The position numbers and the translations under genes are program-made. Source: Eudoraea adriatica DSM 19308 (lineage in GTDB: Bacteria > Bacteroidota > Bacteroidia > Flavobacteriales > Flavobacteriaceae). Taken from it: 64,000 nt of DNA. The notes under the pieces were generated by a model that saw only the letters and a program-made list of their open reading frames with translations, was not told the DNA's origin and did not search any database. The DNA lies in assembly GCF_000382125.1 (NCBI RefSeq), contig NZ_KB907547.1, positions 1 through 64,000 of the forward strand, in the 5' to 3' direction. The first letter of the stretch is position 1; every line of letters begins with the position of its first letter. Below, in pieces: positions 30,062-40,393 of this stretch.

Positions 30062-30987
30062 ATATCGATTATGGGTAAATTTTTACTTTTCAAATATAAA
30101 TTTATTCCAGCAATTCCTTGCAATCCACCGGTATGTATAGCTAATATTTTTATCCCGGGATCAAAAAAATCCCCGGCAACCAGGTCCAGGACGCCAAAAA
30201 TCATTTTTCCTGTATACACAGGATCCAAAGGGATTCCGGTGTTTTGATACATCTCATTTATAAAAGATATTAATGATTCATCCACCCTGGCATATCCCCC
30301 AAAATGGTAATCTTCACATAATTTCCAGTTCCCATTTTCAACAAATTTACAAATATCTTTTTTTAAAAAGTGGCCTTTAAGGGCAGGAAAACCGATGACC
30401 TGTTGGCTGGGAGTAGCACTATTAATTATTCCCGCCAAAGTGCCTCCGGTTCCAACGGAGCAACAAATTATATCAAATTCAGCGTCTTTTGGAGTAAGAA
30501 TCTCTTCACAACCCCTTACCGCCAGATTGTTAGTACCACCTTCCGGAACCACATAGAATTCACCGAATTCCATTTTTAATTTATTTATAAATGCGGTAGA
30601 TTCTTTTTTCCTGTAGTCTGTTCTGGAGACAAATTTAAACTTCATCCCCTGCTGATGTGCAGCCGATAAAGTTGGATTATCAGACCATCTCTCAGCTATT
30701 TCCTCTCCTCTGATTACTCCTATAGTTTGCATTTTATTCACCTTTCCGGCGTAGGCCGTTGCGGCAATATGATTTGAGTATGCCCCTCCGAAAGTCAGCA
30801 GGGTATCATATTTCAATTCCTTAGCCCTGAGGAGATTATACTTCAGTTTTCGAAATTTATTGCCTGAAATTTCAGGATGAATCAGATCTTCACGCTTCAG
30901 ATGAAGTTCTACTTTCTTCTTCTCTAAGAGAGGATGGGATATCTTTTGATTGCTGACCAACACACCTTCAGGGCTTAATGGCTCCAA
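30058..30987 (-). CDS. PLP-dependent ACC deaminase / D-cysteine desulfhydrase family
   Basis: 309 residues. The N-terminal KREDLIHPEISGNKFRKLKYNL contains the PLP lysine in the SGNKFRKL motif, which is diagnostic for the ACC deaminase / D-cysteine desulfhydrase group of fold-type II enzymes. Further motifs are TFGGAYSNHIAATAY and the phosphate-binding glycine loop CSVGTGGTLAGI. Either D-cysteine breakdown or cyclopropane ring opening is possible; the former is more common in bacteria with no plant contact. It overlaps both operon neighbours. Confidence 0.88.
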   Translation of the reverse strand: MEPLSPEGVLVSNQKISHPLLEKKKVELHLKREDLIHPEISGNKFRKLKYNLLRAKELKYDTLLTFGGAYSNHIAATAYAGKVNKMQTIGVIRGEEIAERWSDNPTLSAAHQQGMKFKFVSRTDYRKKESTAFINKLKMEFGEFYVVPEGGTNNLAVRGCEEILTPKDAEFDIICCSVGTGGTLAGIINSATPSQQVIGFPALKGHFLKKDICKFVENGNWKLCEDYHFGGYARVDESLISFINEMYQNTGIPLDPVYTGKMIFGVLDLVAGDFFDPGIKILAIHTGGLQGIAGINLYLKSKNLPIIDI

Positions 30988-31307
30988 AGATATTTAATAA
31001 AACTAAACCGTTTTCTTTCTGAAAGGTATTCCATATTTAGTTCATTTTGATAGGCTTCTCGCTCAAAACTAATGTTTTGATATGCTTTGTAGCTGTCAAA
31101 ATAAAGCAATGCTCTTAACAACCATTCTGTGATATATAAAAAATAAAAAGGAAGAATAAGGAGTTCCTGCTGTTGCCGTAAATGAATCCTTTCGTGATTA
31201 ATTAAAACCTCATCCTGTTTCAAATAAACATTCTTGAGGATAATAAACGGCCATAGCGAAAGGCCAACATAATTACTGTAAAAAAAATGTCTAATTATCA
31301 CAATCAT
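30975..31307 (-). CDS. Small membrane protein with HExxH motif
   Basis: About 110 residues from the ATG at 31307 (MIVIIRHFFYSNYVG). An upstream ATG at 31334 is possible but would overlap the predicted promoter. The protein contains NHERIHLRQQQELLILPFY, with an HExxH zinc motif at the start of a helix, then hydrophobic helix LLILPFYFLYITEWLLRALL and a later REAYQNE. This is like the core of BlaR1/M56-type membrane peptidases but much shorter. It overlaps the next gene by 13 nt and starts the hemL operon. Protease activity is an inference. Confidence 0.7.
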   Translation of the reverse strand: MIVIIRHFFYSNYVGLSLWPFIILKNVYLKQDEVLINHERIHLRQQQELLILPFYFLYITEWLLRALLYFDSYKAYQNISFEREAYQNELNMEYLSERKRFSFIKYLWSH

Positions 31308-31331
31308 AGGCAATTGTATAAAAAGCTGTAT

Positions 31332-31339
31332 CAAATATA
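31332..31339 (-). promoter_or_regulatory. -7 element for the hemL operon
   Basis: Minus-strand TATATTTG is a perfect -7 box 25 nt upstream of the ATG at 31307. It would put the transcript start inside the longer alternative frame, which is why I prefer the shorter start. No good -33 TTG is visible at the usual spacing. Confidence 0.5.
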
Positions 31340-31459
31340 ATTGTTAATTTTATTTTTGCCTATAAATGACGAAAGCTTACCAACATAATCGTTGAGTTGC
31401 CAAACTCAGGTTCTTAGTCAGTTTATCGGGTTTTGAACTGATGAGTACTACTTTATTAA

Positions 31460-31642
<183 letters not shown>

Positions 31643-31721
31643 TTTAACTACCTATTTGGCATGATAATTGTGCCATTATTCTTATCCAAAGATGGTTGAC
31701 GAACCTAAAATATTTTCTGGT

Positions 31722-32303
31722 ATGAAAAAGATAAAAATAGTTGTAGTTCCGGTGCTTTTCATTCTCTTCCTGACTTCTTGTGCTTCGGTAAATGTATTGT
31801 CAGATTATGACAGACAAACCGACTTTACGGCATATAAAAGCTATGCGTTTTATAAAACGGGAATAGACAGGGCGCAGATTTCCGATCTGGACAAGAAAAG
31901 AATCCTGAGGGCTATTGAAACGGAAATGGATTCTCTGGGTTTTGTTAAATCCGAAGAACCCGACCTGCTTGTTAGTATTTTTACCAATGAAAGAGTAGAA
32001 GTAGATGTTTATGGCCCGGCCTGGGGTTATGGCTGGGGCTGGGGATGGGGATGGGGATGGCCCGGATATTACAATCCTTACTTTTGGGGGCCCGGCTATT
32101 ACGGCAATAACGTAAGCACCAGAACGGAAGGATCTTTGTATATTGATTTGATAGATGCAGAGAAAAAAGAATTAGTATGGCAGGGCAGAGGCGTTGGCAC
32201 CCTGAATAATGTGAAAAATATAGAAAAAAAGGAGAAACGTATTCGAGAGTTCGTTTCACAGATAATGCGACAGTTTCCCCCGGAGGCCATGGCCGAAAAT
32301 TAA
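31722..32303 (+). CDS. DUF4136-family lipoprotein
   Basis: 193 residues from the ATG at 31722 (MKKIKIVVVPVLFILFLTSC), chosen because it starts the lipoprotein signal (Cys20); a frame from 31668 would add 18 residues. The mature part matches the DUF4136 layout: DFTAYKSYAFYKTG near the start, RILRAIETEMDSLGF, and the end VSQIMRQFPPEA. A Gly/Trp/Tyr-rich low-complexity insert (GWGWGWGWGWPGYYNPYFWG) lies in the middle. Probably an envelope lipoprotein; function unknown. Confidence 0.87.
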   Translation: MKKIKIVVVPVLFILFLTSCASVNVLSDYDRQTDFTAYKSYAFYKTGIDRAQISDLDKKRILRAIETEMDSLGFVKSEEPDLLVSIFTNERVEVDVYGPAWGYGWGWGWGWGWPGYYNPYFWGPGYYGNNVSTRTEGSLYIDLIDAEKKELVWQGRGVGTLNNVKNIEKKEKRIREFVSQIMRQFPPEAMAEN

Positions 32304-32310
32304 ACCTGTG

Positions 32311-32337
32311 ACCGCCCGCTTTGGGCGGTTTTTTTGT
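32311..32337 (+). terminator. Terminator of the DUF4136 lipoprotein gene
   Basis: ACCGCCC / GGGCGGT with a 4-nt loop followed by seven T residues, 8 nt after the stop codon. Confidence 0.9.
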
Positions 32338-32364
32338 ATCTTTATAAGGCATCAATAAATTGTT

Positions 32365-34116
32365 ATGTCTTTTGAAAGCAATCCTATTTTAGATAAATTA
32401 CCCTCACATCTTAAACAGTATATAAAACCTCAGAACTATGAAGATTATTCAGCCATAGACCAGGCTGTATGGCGTTATGTTATGCGAAAAAATGTGGACT
32501 ATCTGAGCACTGTAGCCCATAAATCATACGTGGAGGGACTTAAAAAAACTGGCATATCTGTAGATCACATTCCCAATATGTATGGGATGAATCGCATTTT
32601 AAAGGAAATAGGATGGGCCGCTGTAGCCGTTGACGGGTTTATCCCTCCGGCTGCCTTTATGGAATTCCAGGCCTATAATGTCCTGGTTATTGCTTCAGAC
32701 ATAAGACAACTTGAACATATTGAATACACACCTGCACCCGATATTATTCATGAAGGAGCCGGTCATGCGCCAATCATAGCAAATCCCGAATATGCAGAAT
32801 ATTTGAGAAGGTTTGGCGAAATTGGCTCTAAGGCCATTTCCAGCGCGAAGGATTATGAACTTTATGAGGCTGTCCGGTATCTCTCCATAATAAAAGAAGC
32901 TCCCGGTATCCCCCCGGCCGATATTGACAAAGCCGAGAAACATATCGAAGAATTGCAGCAGAATATGGGTGAACCCAGTGAGATGGCCCTTATAAGAAAT
33001 TTGCACTGGTGGACCGTGGAGTACGGGCTTATCGGTACTGTTGAAGAACCAAAGATTTATGGAGCGGGACTTTTATCCTCCATAGGTGAAAGTGCCTGGT
33101 GCATGACTGACAAGGTTAAAAAAATACCCTATAGTATTGAAGCTGCGCATATTTCTTTTGATATTACCAAACCACAGCCACAACTATTTGTTACTCCGGA
33201 TTTTGCCTTTCTGAGTCAGGTACTTGAAGAATTTGCCAATGGCATGTCTTTGAGAAAAGGTGGCCTCATGGGGGTGACAAAATTGATTAATGCTAATGAA
33301 CTGGGTACTATAGAGCTTAGCACAGGTTTGCAGATATCCGGAATATTTACTGATGTGATTGCCCATGAAAACAAGCCGGTATATGTACAAACAACCGGAG
33401 AAACTGCTTTGTCTTACAGAGAAAAGGAACTGGTTGGGCATAGCAGGAAAGAACATGGCAGTGGCTTTGGATCGCCGATTGGTAAACTAAAAGGGATAAA
33501 TCTGGCCATAGAAGATATGAGCCCCCGAGATCTGAAAGCATATAACATCTATGAAGGTGAAACCATTATACTGGAATTCGAGGGGGATATTACAGTAAAG
33601 GGTGAGATTATAACAGGCACCAGAAACCTTATGGGAAAAATTATTCTGATCACCTTAAGGAACTGTACGGTAACACATGGAAAAAATGTACTTTTTAAAC
33701 CTGAATACGGCTTGTATAATATGGCTGTGGGAGAACGTGTAATATCGGCGTTTAATGGCCCTGCAGACCTCAGCAGTTTTGATTTAGTAACTCATGAAAT
33801 ATCTTCAGTAACAATTAAACCGGCAAAGTCTGAAGCTCGCAAAAAACTGGAACGGTATTATGAGCAGATAAGGCACTTTCGCGAGGGTAGCAATACAACA
33901 ATATCTAGAAATAAGGTGTTTAGAGAAATACGTGAAAAATACCCCAATGACTGGCTTTTGTCAGTTGAACTCTACGAACTGGCTAAAAATAATAGTGATG
34001 ATGGCTTCGCACAAGAAATTCGAGCCCACCTGGAGACGGTCAAACTTAATAATCCAAACGTGGGCCATTTAATAGATGACGGCTTAGCCTTAGTTGATGG
34101 TCATCTGGTCAGTTAA
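32365..34116 (+). CDS. Aromatic amino acid hydroxylase (phenylalanine 4-monooxygenase-like)
   Basis: 583 residues, the long form seen in Bacteroidota. The catalytic domain is about 90-330: the iron-binding motif DIIHEGAGHAPII supplies two His ligands and the WTVEYGLIG motif supplies the Glu. The pterin-dependent enzyme would hydroxylate Phe to Tyr using O2. Residues about 340-583 are an extra C-terminal region not found in the compact bacterial PhhA. The gene is followed 9 nt later by a carbohydrate esterase gene, an unexpected pairing. Confidence 0.88.
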   Translation: MSFESNPILDKLPSHLKQYIKPQNYEDYSAIDQAVWRYVMRKNVDYLSTVAHKSYVEGLKKTGISVDHIPNMYGMNRILKEIGWAAVAVDGFIPPAAFMEFQAYNVLVIASDIRQLEHIEYTPAPDIIHEGAGHAPIIANPEYAEYLRRFGEIGSKAISSAKDYELYEAVRYLSIIKEAPGIPPADIDKAEKHIEELQQNMGEPSEMALIRNLHWWTVEYGLIGTVEEPKIYGAGLLSSIGESAWCMTDKVKKIPYSIEAAHISFDITKPQPQLFVTPDFAFLSQVLEEFANGMSLRKGGLMGVTKLINANELGTIELSTGLQISGIFTDVIAHENKPVYVQTTGETALSYREKELVGHSRKEHGSGFGSPIGKLKGINLAIEDMSPRDLKAYNIYEGETIILEFEGDITVKGEIITGTRNLMGKIILITLRNCTVTHGKNVLFKPEYGLYNMAVGERVISAFNGPADLSSFDLVTHEISSVTIKPAKSEARKKLERYYEQIRHFREGSNTTISRNKVFREIREKYPNDWLLSVELYELAKNNSDDGFAQEIRAHLETVKLNNPNVGHLIDDGLALVDGHLVS

Positions 34117-34125
34117 TAAAAAATT

Positions 34126-35391
34126 ATGAAAACGTATGTCTTATCCGCCTGTTTACTTTTTGCCCTCCAAACTATGAATGCTCAAAATATTGCTAATTAC
34201 GATGAATCCAAGGTCCCGGAATTTGACCTGCCCGATCCTCTGACGACCTTTTCCAATGATAAAATTCGGACAAGTGCCTCCTGGAAAGAACAAAGAAGAC
34301 CGGAATTGATTGATTTTTTTGAATCTCAGGTTTATGGCAAAGTACCGGGAACGGCAGATGCAATTGCTTTTGAAGTTGTTGAAGAAAGCAATACGGCACT
34401 AAATGGGCTTGCCAGGCGCAGGCAAGTAAAGGTAACGGTAAGAAAAAATGAAAGAACATTAAGCTACCTGATACTCTTGTACCTGCCAAAAAATATTGCC
34501 AAAGCCCCAATTTTTTTAGGTTATAATTTTCATGGAAATCATACCGTAATTAATGATCCGGCTATAATAATTTCCGAGGCCTGGTCCCTTAATAATGAAT
34601 CAATAGGTATTACCAACCATATGCTTACTGAGGAAAGCAGGGGAATGCGATCCAGCAGATGGGCTGTAAATAAAATTATCGAAGCCGGCTATGGCCTTGC
34701 CACCATTTATTATGGAGAGATAGACCCTGATAAAAATGATTTTACAGACGGTCTCCATTCACTGTTCTACACGGGCGACCAGAAAAGACCTGCCCGGGAT
34801 GAATGGGGTGCCATTGGAGCCTGGGCCTGGGCTTTAAGCAGAGCTATGGATTATCTGGAAAAGAGCGCGGAGGTTGATCGGTCGAAAGTTATTGTTTTCG
34901 GACATTCAAGATTGGGTAAGGCTGCATTATGGGCCGGTGCAATGGATGAAAGGTTTGCGGGGGTAATTTCCAATGATTCGGGCTGTGGAGGAGCTGCCTT
35001 ATCTAAACGCAAGTTTGGAGAAACAGTGGCTCAAATAAATAAAAACTTTCCTTATTGGTTTTCTGAAAACTTCAAAAAATATAACAATGCGGAGGAAGAT
35101 TTAATAGTAGATCAGCACGAATTACTGGCTTTAATTGCTCCTAGGCCTTTATATGTTGCCAGCGCAAAGGAAGATGAATGGGCAGACCCCAGAGGAGAAT
35201 TCCTTTCCGCCTATTACGCCACTTCTGTCTATTCTTTATTTGGCAAAAAAGGCATCCCTTCAAATGAAATGCCTCCTGTGAATTCTCCAATCCAAAATAC
35301 CGTAGCCTACCATATTCGGACCGGCAAGCACGATGTTACCGAATACGACTGGGAACAGTATATTAAATGGGCTGTTGAACAATTCAATTAA
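34126..35391 (+). CDS. Secreted CE15-like glucuronoyl esterase
   Basis: 421 residues with a signal peptide ending in NAQ. It is an alpha/beta hydrolase with nucleophile motif GHSRLGKAALWAGA (Ser about residue 261), oxyanion Arg next to it, and catalytic His in TGKHDVTEYDW (about residue 404). The SNDSGCGGAALSKRKFGETV and LIAPRPLYVASA segments are typical of bacterial CE15 glucuronoyl esterases, which cut ester bonds between lignin alcohols or methanol and glucuronate in xylan. Specificity within the family is uncertain. No other polysaccharide-degrading gene lies near. Confidence 0.82.
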   Translation: MKTYVLSACLLFALQTMNAQNIANYDESKVPEFDLPDPLTTFSNDKIRTSASWKEQRRPELIDFFESQVYGKVPGTADAIAFEVVEESNTALNGLARRRQVKVTVRKNERTLSYLILLYLPKNIAKAPIFLGYNFHGNHTVINDPAIIISEAWSLNNESIGITNHMLTEESRGMRSSRWAVNKIIEAGYGLATIYYGEIDPDKNDFTDGLHSLFYTGDQKRPARDEWGAIGAWAWALSRAMDYLEKSAEVDRSKVIVFGHSRLGKAALWAGAMDERFAGVISNDSGCGGAALSKRKFGETVAQINKNFPYWFSENFKKYNNAEEDLIVDQHELLALIAPRPLYVASAKEDEWADPRGEFLSAYYATSVYSLFGKKGIPSNEMPPVNSPIQNTVAYHIRTGKHDVTEYDWEQYIKWAVEQFN

Positions 35392-35416
35392 AAGTAATCT
35401 TCAGGCACCCATGGGA

Positions 35417-36031
35417 TCAGTTGGATGGAAATAATTCAATAGCACCTTCTTTAATGATTTCATTGTTATATTCCAGGGTCCAGCCTAATGAATTGGTCAG
35501 AATATAAAATTTGGAGAGTTCACTTATTAGTCTGTTCTCTGCATTTTTTAGAAGTGAAGAACCCTTTACTTTTTTTAGCAGTGAAGCCTGCACATTTTCC
35601 TTAATCTTATTATAATCTTCTGCGCTAAACGGGTTAAAATAATCTGCGCTTACATCATAATATTCAAAATCCGGAGAGATTTTTATTTCCGGTTCCGGGA
35701 TATGCAATATCCTTAAGGTTTTGGTGGCTTCATCTACCTCAAAATTGATCTCATTCAGATCATATGCCACGCTAACTTCTGCGTTGACAACCACCAATGC
35801 CTTCTTATCCGCTGTAAAATAAGGGCCAAATAATTGTTGAGAATCTTTATAACTATATACCTCAGAAAAGTGACCTTCGGTTACTATTAGCTTAGCTACA
35901 TTTTCTATCTGTTGCCGGATAAGCATACTATTTTCTTTTAAAATAGATTTTTCCACCTTGCCTTTGTTCCACGATTGATAAATTAAAATCATGGCCATTG
36001 CGATTACAATTCCTATTAAAATTCGCTTCAT
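35417..36031 (-). CDS. DUF4230-family membrane-anchored protein
   Basis: 204 residues with one N-terminal membrane segment (ILIGIVIAMAMILIY) and an outside domain of two strand-helix halves: LVVVNAEVSVAYDLNEINFEVD, then a C-terminal part ending SLGWTLEYN. These are marks of DUF4230 proteins (unknown function). The start codon overlaps the stop of the GSCFA gene by 4 nt, so the two are co-translated. Confidence 0.88.
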   Translation of the reverse strand: MKRILIGIVIAMAMILIYQSWNKGKVEKSILKENSMLIRQQIENVAKLIVTEGHFSEVYSYKDSQQLFGPYFTADKKALVVVNAEVSVAYDLNEINFEVDEATKTLRILHIPEPEIKISPDFEYYDVSADYFNPFSAEDYNKIKENVQASLLKKVKGSSLLKNAENRLISELSKFYILTNSLGWTLEYNNEIIKEGAIELFPSN

Positions 36032-36999
36032 GGTTTGAAATTCATAAATGGGAACTCCTTTTGCAGCACTAAAATTTTCTCATTCAGTGATTTTAAAAAA
36101 AGTTGATGCTGCTCAGAATCCTCGTTAAAAGGCTTATGGGACAATCCTTTCCGAATTTCCTCAACGGCTTTCATTACACTTCCCGTTTTCTCAGAAATCC
36201 AGACATTTTTAAACCTTTCCCAAATGTATTCTATTGCCAGATTATTTGGATGCACCATATCTTCCGCATAAAATCTGTAGTCTCTTAGCTCATCCAGCAT
36301 AATTTCAAACGCCGGAAAATAGTGGAGGTTTTTAAATTGTTCGGTGGCTTCCATAATTTTCCCCACAGCCAAAATTAAATTTGCCTTACTGCGTTGATTT
36401 TCAACAAATCCATCCTTTAAATGCCTTACAGGCGAAATTGTGAAAATCACCGAAGCGCTTTCATTTATCTTTCTGATGTTTGCAATTATACGCTTAAGGC
36501 TTTCTTCAATCTCTTCTTCAGCCAGTAACTCTTTGGTAAAGTTCTTTTGGGGCAGCTTATGGCAATTGGCAACCGGCTTCTGGGTTTCAATACTTCTGTA
36601 TACCCATGCAGTACCCAGGGTAATTATGATATGCGTGGCATTTTCAAGTTGATCTCTTGTTTTTATAAGTGCGCTATTTAAATTGCCAAGCAGCAACTCT
36701 TTAGTTGGATCACTCAGGTCTGAATGTGCATCAAAACAGTGCCATCGTTCGTTGAAATAAAAAACATCAGCAGCTTTATATGTCTTCTGCTCAATAGACT
36801 TCCCTATAAAGTTTTCTATGGCTAAGGGGTGAAACAAAATTCCAATCGGGTTTTGCAGGGTTTGAAATTGATAGTATTGAAGTTTCTTTCCAATATTTTG
36901 AACAAAACAAGAGCCCAGGAGAAATATTGAGCTTTGATAATCAATCTCTTCTTCCTCAGGTTGTAAAGGCACTATTGTTTGAAGTTTCATCCTGTCCAT
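36028..36999 (-). CDS. GSCFA-domain protein
   Basis: 323 residues. The name-giving motif is present near the N-terminus (FLLGSCFVQNIGKKL). Further family marks are the NPIGILFHP and FYFNERWHCFDAHSDLS segments, a central IIITLGTAWVY, FTISPVRHLKDG and DMVHPNNLAIEYIWERF. GSCFA proteins are predicted SGNH-hydrolase-like enzymes, with Ser in GSCF and Asp-x-x-His in DMVHP; the substrate is not known. It sits in the alaS-DUF6090-GSCFA-DUF4230 minus-strand run. Confidence 0.92.
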   Translation of the reverse strand: MDRMKLQTIVPLQPEEEEIDYQSSIFLLGSCFVQNIGKKLQYYQFQTLQNPIGILFHPLAIENFIGKSIEQKTYKAADVFYFNERWHCFDAHSDLSDPTKELLLGNLNSALIKTRDQLENATHIIITLGTAWVYRSIETQKPVANCHKLPQKNFTKELLAEEEIEESLKRIIANIRKINESASVIFTISPVRHLKDGFVENQRSKANLILAVGKIMEATEQFKNLHYFPAFEIMLDELRDYRFYAEDMVHPNNLAIEYIWERFKNVWISEKTGSVMKAVEEIRKGLSHKPFNEDSEQHQLFLKSLNEKILVLQKEFPFMNFKP

Positions 37000-37008
37000 T
37001 TTACATGG

Positions 37009-37668
37009 TTACAAGCACTCGGAGATATTCTCCAGCATTGAATTATAATCCGCCTCCAATTTGGCATCAAACTGATTTATAAATCCGAGAATGCGAAGAA
37101 GACGAGCTATTTCCTGAGTTTGTAAAGCCTCTGCCGCCTTGCTAACTTCATTTTGGACCAGACGCTGAACGTTGTACATACTTTCCAGACCATAAAGACA
37201 TTCATAGCCAAACGCATTAGTTATCCCCATATTCCTGGATGTTTCCCAGGCAATTTCTGATAATTCGGGGAGTTCAAGATTTATTTTGGTATCTCCAGAG
37301 TAGCTGTATATAGAATCATTTATTCTCAAAGAATCATTTATTAGCAAAAATCCGGGAAAACTTTTCTGAAATAGTTGCATTTCGGAGATACTAGAAATCA
37401 CCTGCCCATCTGTTTTAGAGCGCATTTCTTTATATGCCTCTATGGCTTCCGGAATTTTAATATTTATATTCCGCGCAGCCACTAATTCCCTTAAATTATT
37501 TTGAATCTCTTCTTCTATTTTATCGATGGCAACCCTTTTATTCTCATCTATTTGATTCGAGGCATTCCAATTATTAAACCAAATAGCCAGGCTAATGCCA
37601 ATAAATATCAAAAAGATTTCACCCAGAATATATTTCCAATTTACCATATTCGGCTTAAAAAGTCGCAT
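37009..37668 (-). CDS. DUF6090-family membrane protein
   Basis: 219 residues. The N-terminal segment NWKYILGEIFLIFIGISLAI forms one membrane helix followed by WFNNWN, the signature of DUF6090 proteins, which are numerous in Flavobacteriaceae. The rest is mostly helical with a coiled-coil-like start (about 38-75) and an external location is likely. It is 5 nt downstream of alaS on the same strand. Function unknown. Confidence 0.85.
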   Translation of the reverse strand: MRLFKPNMVNWKYILGEIFLIFIGISLAIWFNNWNASNQIDENKRVAIDKIEEEIQNNLRELVAARNINIKIPEAIEAYKEMRSKTDGQVISSISEMQLFQKSFPGFLLINDSLRINDSIYSYSGDTKINLELPELSEIAWETSRNMGITNAFGYECLYGLESMYNVQRLVQNEVSKAAEALQTQEIARLLRILGFINQFDAKLEADYNSMLENISECL

Positions 37669-37673
37669 ATTTC

Positions 37674-40289
37674 TTATTTCAGATATTCTTTAGCTTTATC
37701 AAATGCCAGCGCAATTCCTTCGGGATTTTTACCCCCTGCAGTAGCGAAGAACGGTTGTCCTCCTCCCCCACCATCAATAAACTTTCCTAATTCACGCACA
37801 ATTTGTCCTGCATTAAGGTTTTTCGATGCCACCAGTTCTTTTGAAATATAACAGGATAACATCACCTTGCCCTCCTGTACTGTAGCCAGCAGAAGAAATA
37901 AATTAGTACGACCCTTACCCAATTCAAAAGAAAGATCTTTGATCCCGGAAGCATTTAAATCTACTTTGTCTGCAAGGAATTCTACTTCATTTACGTTCTC
38001 AATCTTCTGGATTAAGGATGTTTGTAGGTTTTTAGCCTTTAACCGCATAAGGCCTTCCACCTCCTTTTTCAGTCTTGTGTTCTCTTCCTGCAATGTTATC
38101 AGCGCCTTTAAAGGGTCTTTTATCCCTTTTAATTGATCGCGTATTTCCCGTAATACTTTATCATTCTTTTCATAAGACTTTTTTACGGCATCTCCGGTAA
38201 TAGCTTCAATCCTTCTTATTCCGGCAGCAATAGCACCTTCGGAAACTATTTTAAAATGCCATATAGAGCTCGTATTTTTAACATGCGTTCCTCCGCAAAG
38301 TTCAATAGAATTACCAAAGCGCACAGTCCTTACGGTATCTCCGTACTTCTCACCAAAAAGAGCCATTGCACCTTCATCCATTGCGCTTTTTAGCGGTACA
38401 TTGCGTTTTTCTTCCAGTGGAATCTGAGCAGAAATTCTTGAATTTACAAAATCCTCAACCTCGGCAAGTTGTTCTTCCGTCATTTTGGTGAAATGGGAAA
38501 AATCAAATCTCAAATAATTAGCAAGCACCGCAGAGCCCTTTTGCTCCACATGATCGCCTAATATTTGTCTTAAGCCCTGGTGTAGCAAATGAGTTGCAGA
38601 ATGATTGTTTGATATTCTTTCCCGATAAAGGCTATCCACTACGGCAATCATAGTCTCGTCGGGGTGTATAGGCAGGTTTTTAGAAAAATGTATAATTTCA
38701 TTATTCTCCTTTTTAGTGTCAAGGATATAAACGACATCGCCATTAGGAACCTCCAAATACCCTTTATCCCCGGCTTGTCCCCCTCCTTCCGGATAAAATG
38801 GGGTTAGGTTGAATACCATTTGAAAAAGAGTTCCTTCTTTTTTAGATATTACTTTTCGATATTTAACTAATTTCACCTGGGTTTCAAGAACATCGTAGCC
38901 CACAAACTCTTGTACTACGTCATCCATGAGAATTGTCCAGTCTTCTTTAGATATTTCTGAGGCTGCTTTTGAACGGTCTTTCTGTTCCTTCATAGCCTTC
39001 TCAAAACCTGCCTTATCTAATTCAAAACCTTTTTCACTAAGAATCAATTCTGTCAGGTCTATAGGAAAGCCAAAAGTGTCGTAAAGCTCAAAAGCTTTTC
39101 TGCCATCAATTACCTTTCCCTTTGCATTCTCCAGAACATTATCTAATAAAAATAAACCCTGCTCCAGGGTTTTTAGAAAAGAAGACTCCTCTTCGCGAAT
39201 TACATTTTCGATACCATTTCGCCTGTCTACCAACTCTGTATATGTATCTCCGAGGATAGATCCTAATGACCCTATCAAACGAAACATAAAAGGTTTCTTT
39301 GTATCCAAAAAGGTAAATCCATAACGAACTGCTCGCCTCAAAATTCTGCGAATCACATAACCGGCCCCCGTATTACTTGGTAATTGTCCGTCGGCTATAG
39401 AGAAGGCTACCGCCCTCACATGATCTGCAATAACCCTTATAGCGATATCTGTTTCTTCATCCTTTCCGTAGGTAGTATTTGTAATTGTTTCTATTTCCCG
39501 GATTAGGGGTGTAAAAATATCGGTGTCATAATTAGATTGCACCCCCTGCAAAACCATACAAAGGCGTTCAAAACCCATACCTGTATCCACATGCTTTTGA
39601 GGAAGCGGTTCCAGCTCACCATTCGCTTTTCGGTTATATTGAATAAAAACCAGGTTCCAGATCTCCACTACCTGCGGGTGATCCTTATTTACCAAAGTTG
39701 CACCATCCACCTTTTCCTTTTCTTCATCAGATCTTATATCTACATGTATTTCAGAAGAGGGGCCACAGGGTCCCTGCTCTCCCATTTCCCAAAAATTATC
39801 CTTTTTATTGCCCTTAATAATTCTATCCTCGGGCACAATGCCCTTCCACAAATTGAAGGCTTCCAAATCCATTTCCAGTTTATCTGAATCCGAACTCCCT
39901 TCAAATACGGATACATACAGGCTGTTCTTATCAATTTTACATACCCTGGTCAGGAATTCCCACGCCCAGTTTATGGCTTCCGCTTTGAAATAATCCCCGA
40001 AGCTCCAATTGCCAAGCATTTCAAACATTGTATGGTGGTAGGTGTCTTTACCCACCTCTTCCAGATCATTGTGCTTACCACTCACCCGAAGGCACTTTTG
40101 CGTATCCGCCACTCTTGGGTGCTTTATGGGCGAATTGCCCAAAAAGTACTCCTTAAACTGATTCATACCTGCATTGGTAAACATTAAAGTAGGGTCATCT
40201 TTTATGACCATAGGCGCAGAAGGCACAATTTTGTGGTTCTTTTCCTTAAAAAAATTCAAAAAATTTGCTCTTATTTCCCTGGAAGTCAT
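37674..40289 (-). CDS. alaS: Alanine--tRNA ligase
   Basis: 871 residues, full length. The class II core is at the N-terminus ([38 protein letters not shown]). The editing domain carries the zinc motifs [14 protein letters not shown] and ELCGGTHV. The C-Ala domain ends with the glycine-rich stretch [17 protein letters not shown]. It charges tRNA-Ala and clears Ser/Gly mischarging. It is divergent from an M23 peptidase gene and probably heads the four-gene run down to 35417. Confidence 0.98.
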   Translation of the reverse strand: MTSREIRANFLNFFKEKNHKIVPSAPMVIKDDPTLMFTNAGMNQFKEYFLGNSPIKHPRVADTQKCLRVSGKHNDLEEVGKDTYHHTMFEMLGNWSFGDYFKAEAINWAWEFLTRVCKIDKNSLYVSVFEGSSDSDKLEMDLEAFNLWKGIVPEDRIIKGNKKDNFWEMGEQGPCGPSSEIHVDIRSDEEKEKVDGATLVNKDHPQVVEIWNLVFIQYNRKANGELEPLPQKHVDTGMGFERLCMVLQGVQSNYDTDIFTPLIREIETITNTTYGKDEETDIAIRVIADHVRAVAFSIADGQLPSNTGAGYVIRRILRRAVRYGFTFLDTKKPFMFRLIGSLGSILGDTYTELVDRRNGIENVIREEESSFLKTLEQGLFLLDNVLENAKGKVIDGRKAFELYDTFGFPIDLTELILSEKGFELDKAGFEKAMKEQKDRSKAASEISKEDWTILMDDVVQEFVGYDVLETQVKLVKYRKVISKKEGTLFQMVFNLTPFYPEGGGQAGDKGYLEVPNGDVVYILDTKKENNEIIHFSKNLPIHPDETMIAVVDSLYRERISNNHSATHLLHQGLRQILGDHVEQKGSAVLANYLRFDFSHFTKMTEEQLAEVEDFVNSRISAQIPLEEKRNVPLKSAMDEGAMALFGEKYGDTVRTVRFGNSIELCGGTHVKNTSSIWHFKIVSEGAIAAGIRRIEAITGDAVKKSYEKNDKVLREIRDQLKGIKDPLKALITLQEENTRLKKEVEGLMRLKAKNLQTSLIQKIENVNEVEFLADKVDLNASGIKDLSFELGKGRTNLFLLLATVQEGKVMLSCYISKELVASKNLNAGQIVRELGKFIDGGGGGQPFFATAGGKNPEGIALAFDKAKEYLK

Positions 40290-40339
40290 CTAAAATGGCA
40301 AGGTTTTATTAAATTTAATGGTTTGTGCAAAACAATTTT

Positions 40340-40347
40340 TATATTTG
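40340..40347 (+). promoter_or_regulatory. -7 element for the M23 peptidase operon
   Basis: TATATTTG lies 46 nt upstream of the ATG at 40394. A TTTG is present upstream but only 14 nt away, so the -33 box is not convincing. Confidence 0.45.
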
Positions 40348-40393
40348 TTTGTTTTGATAAGACGAAAGCACAAAAATAGGATAAAATCCATTC

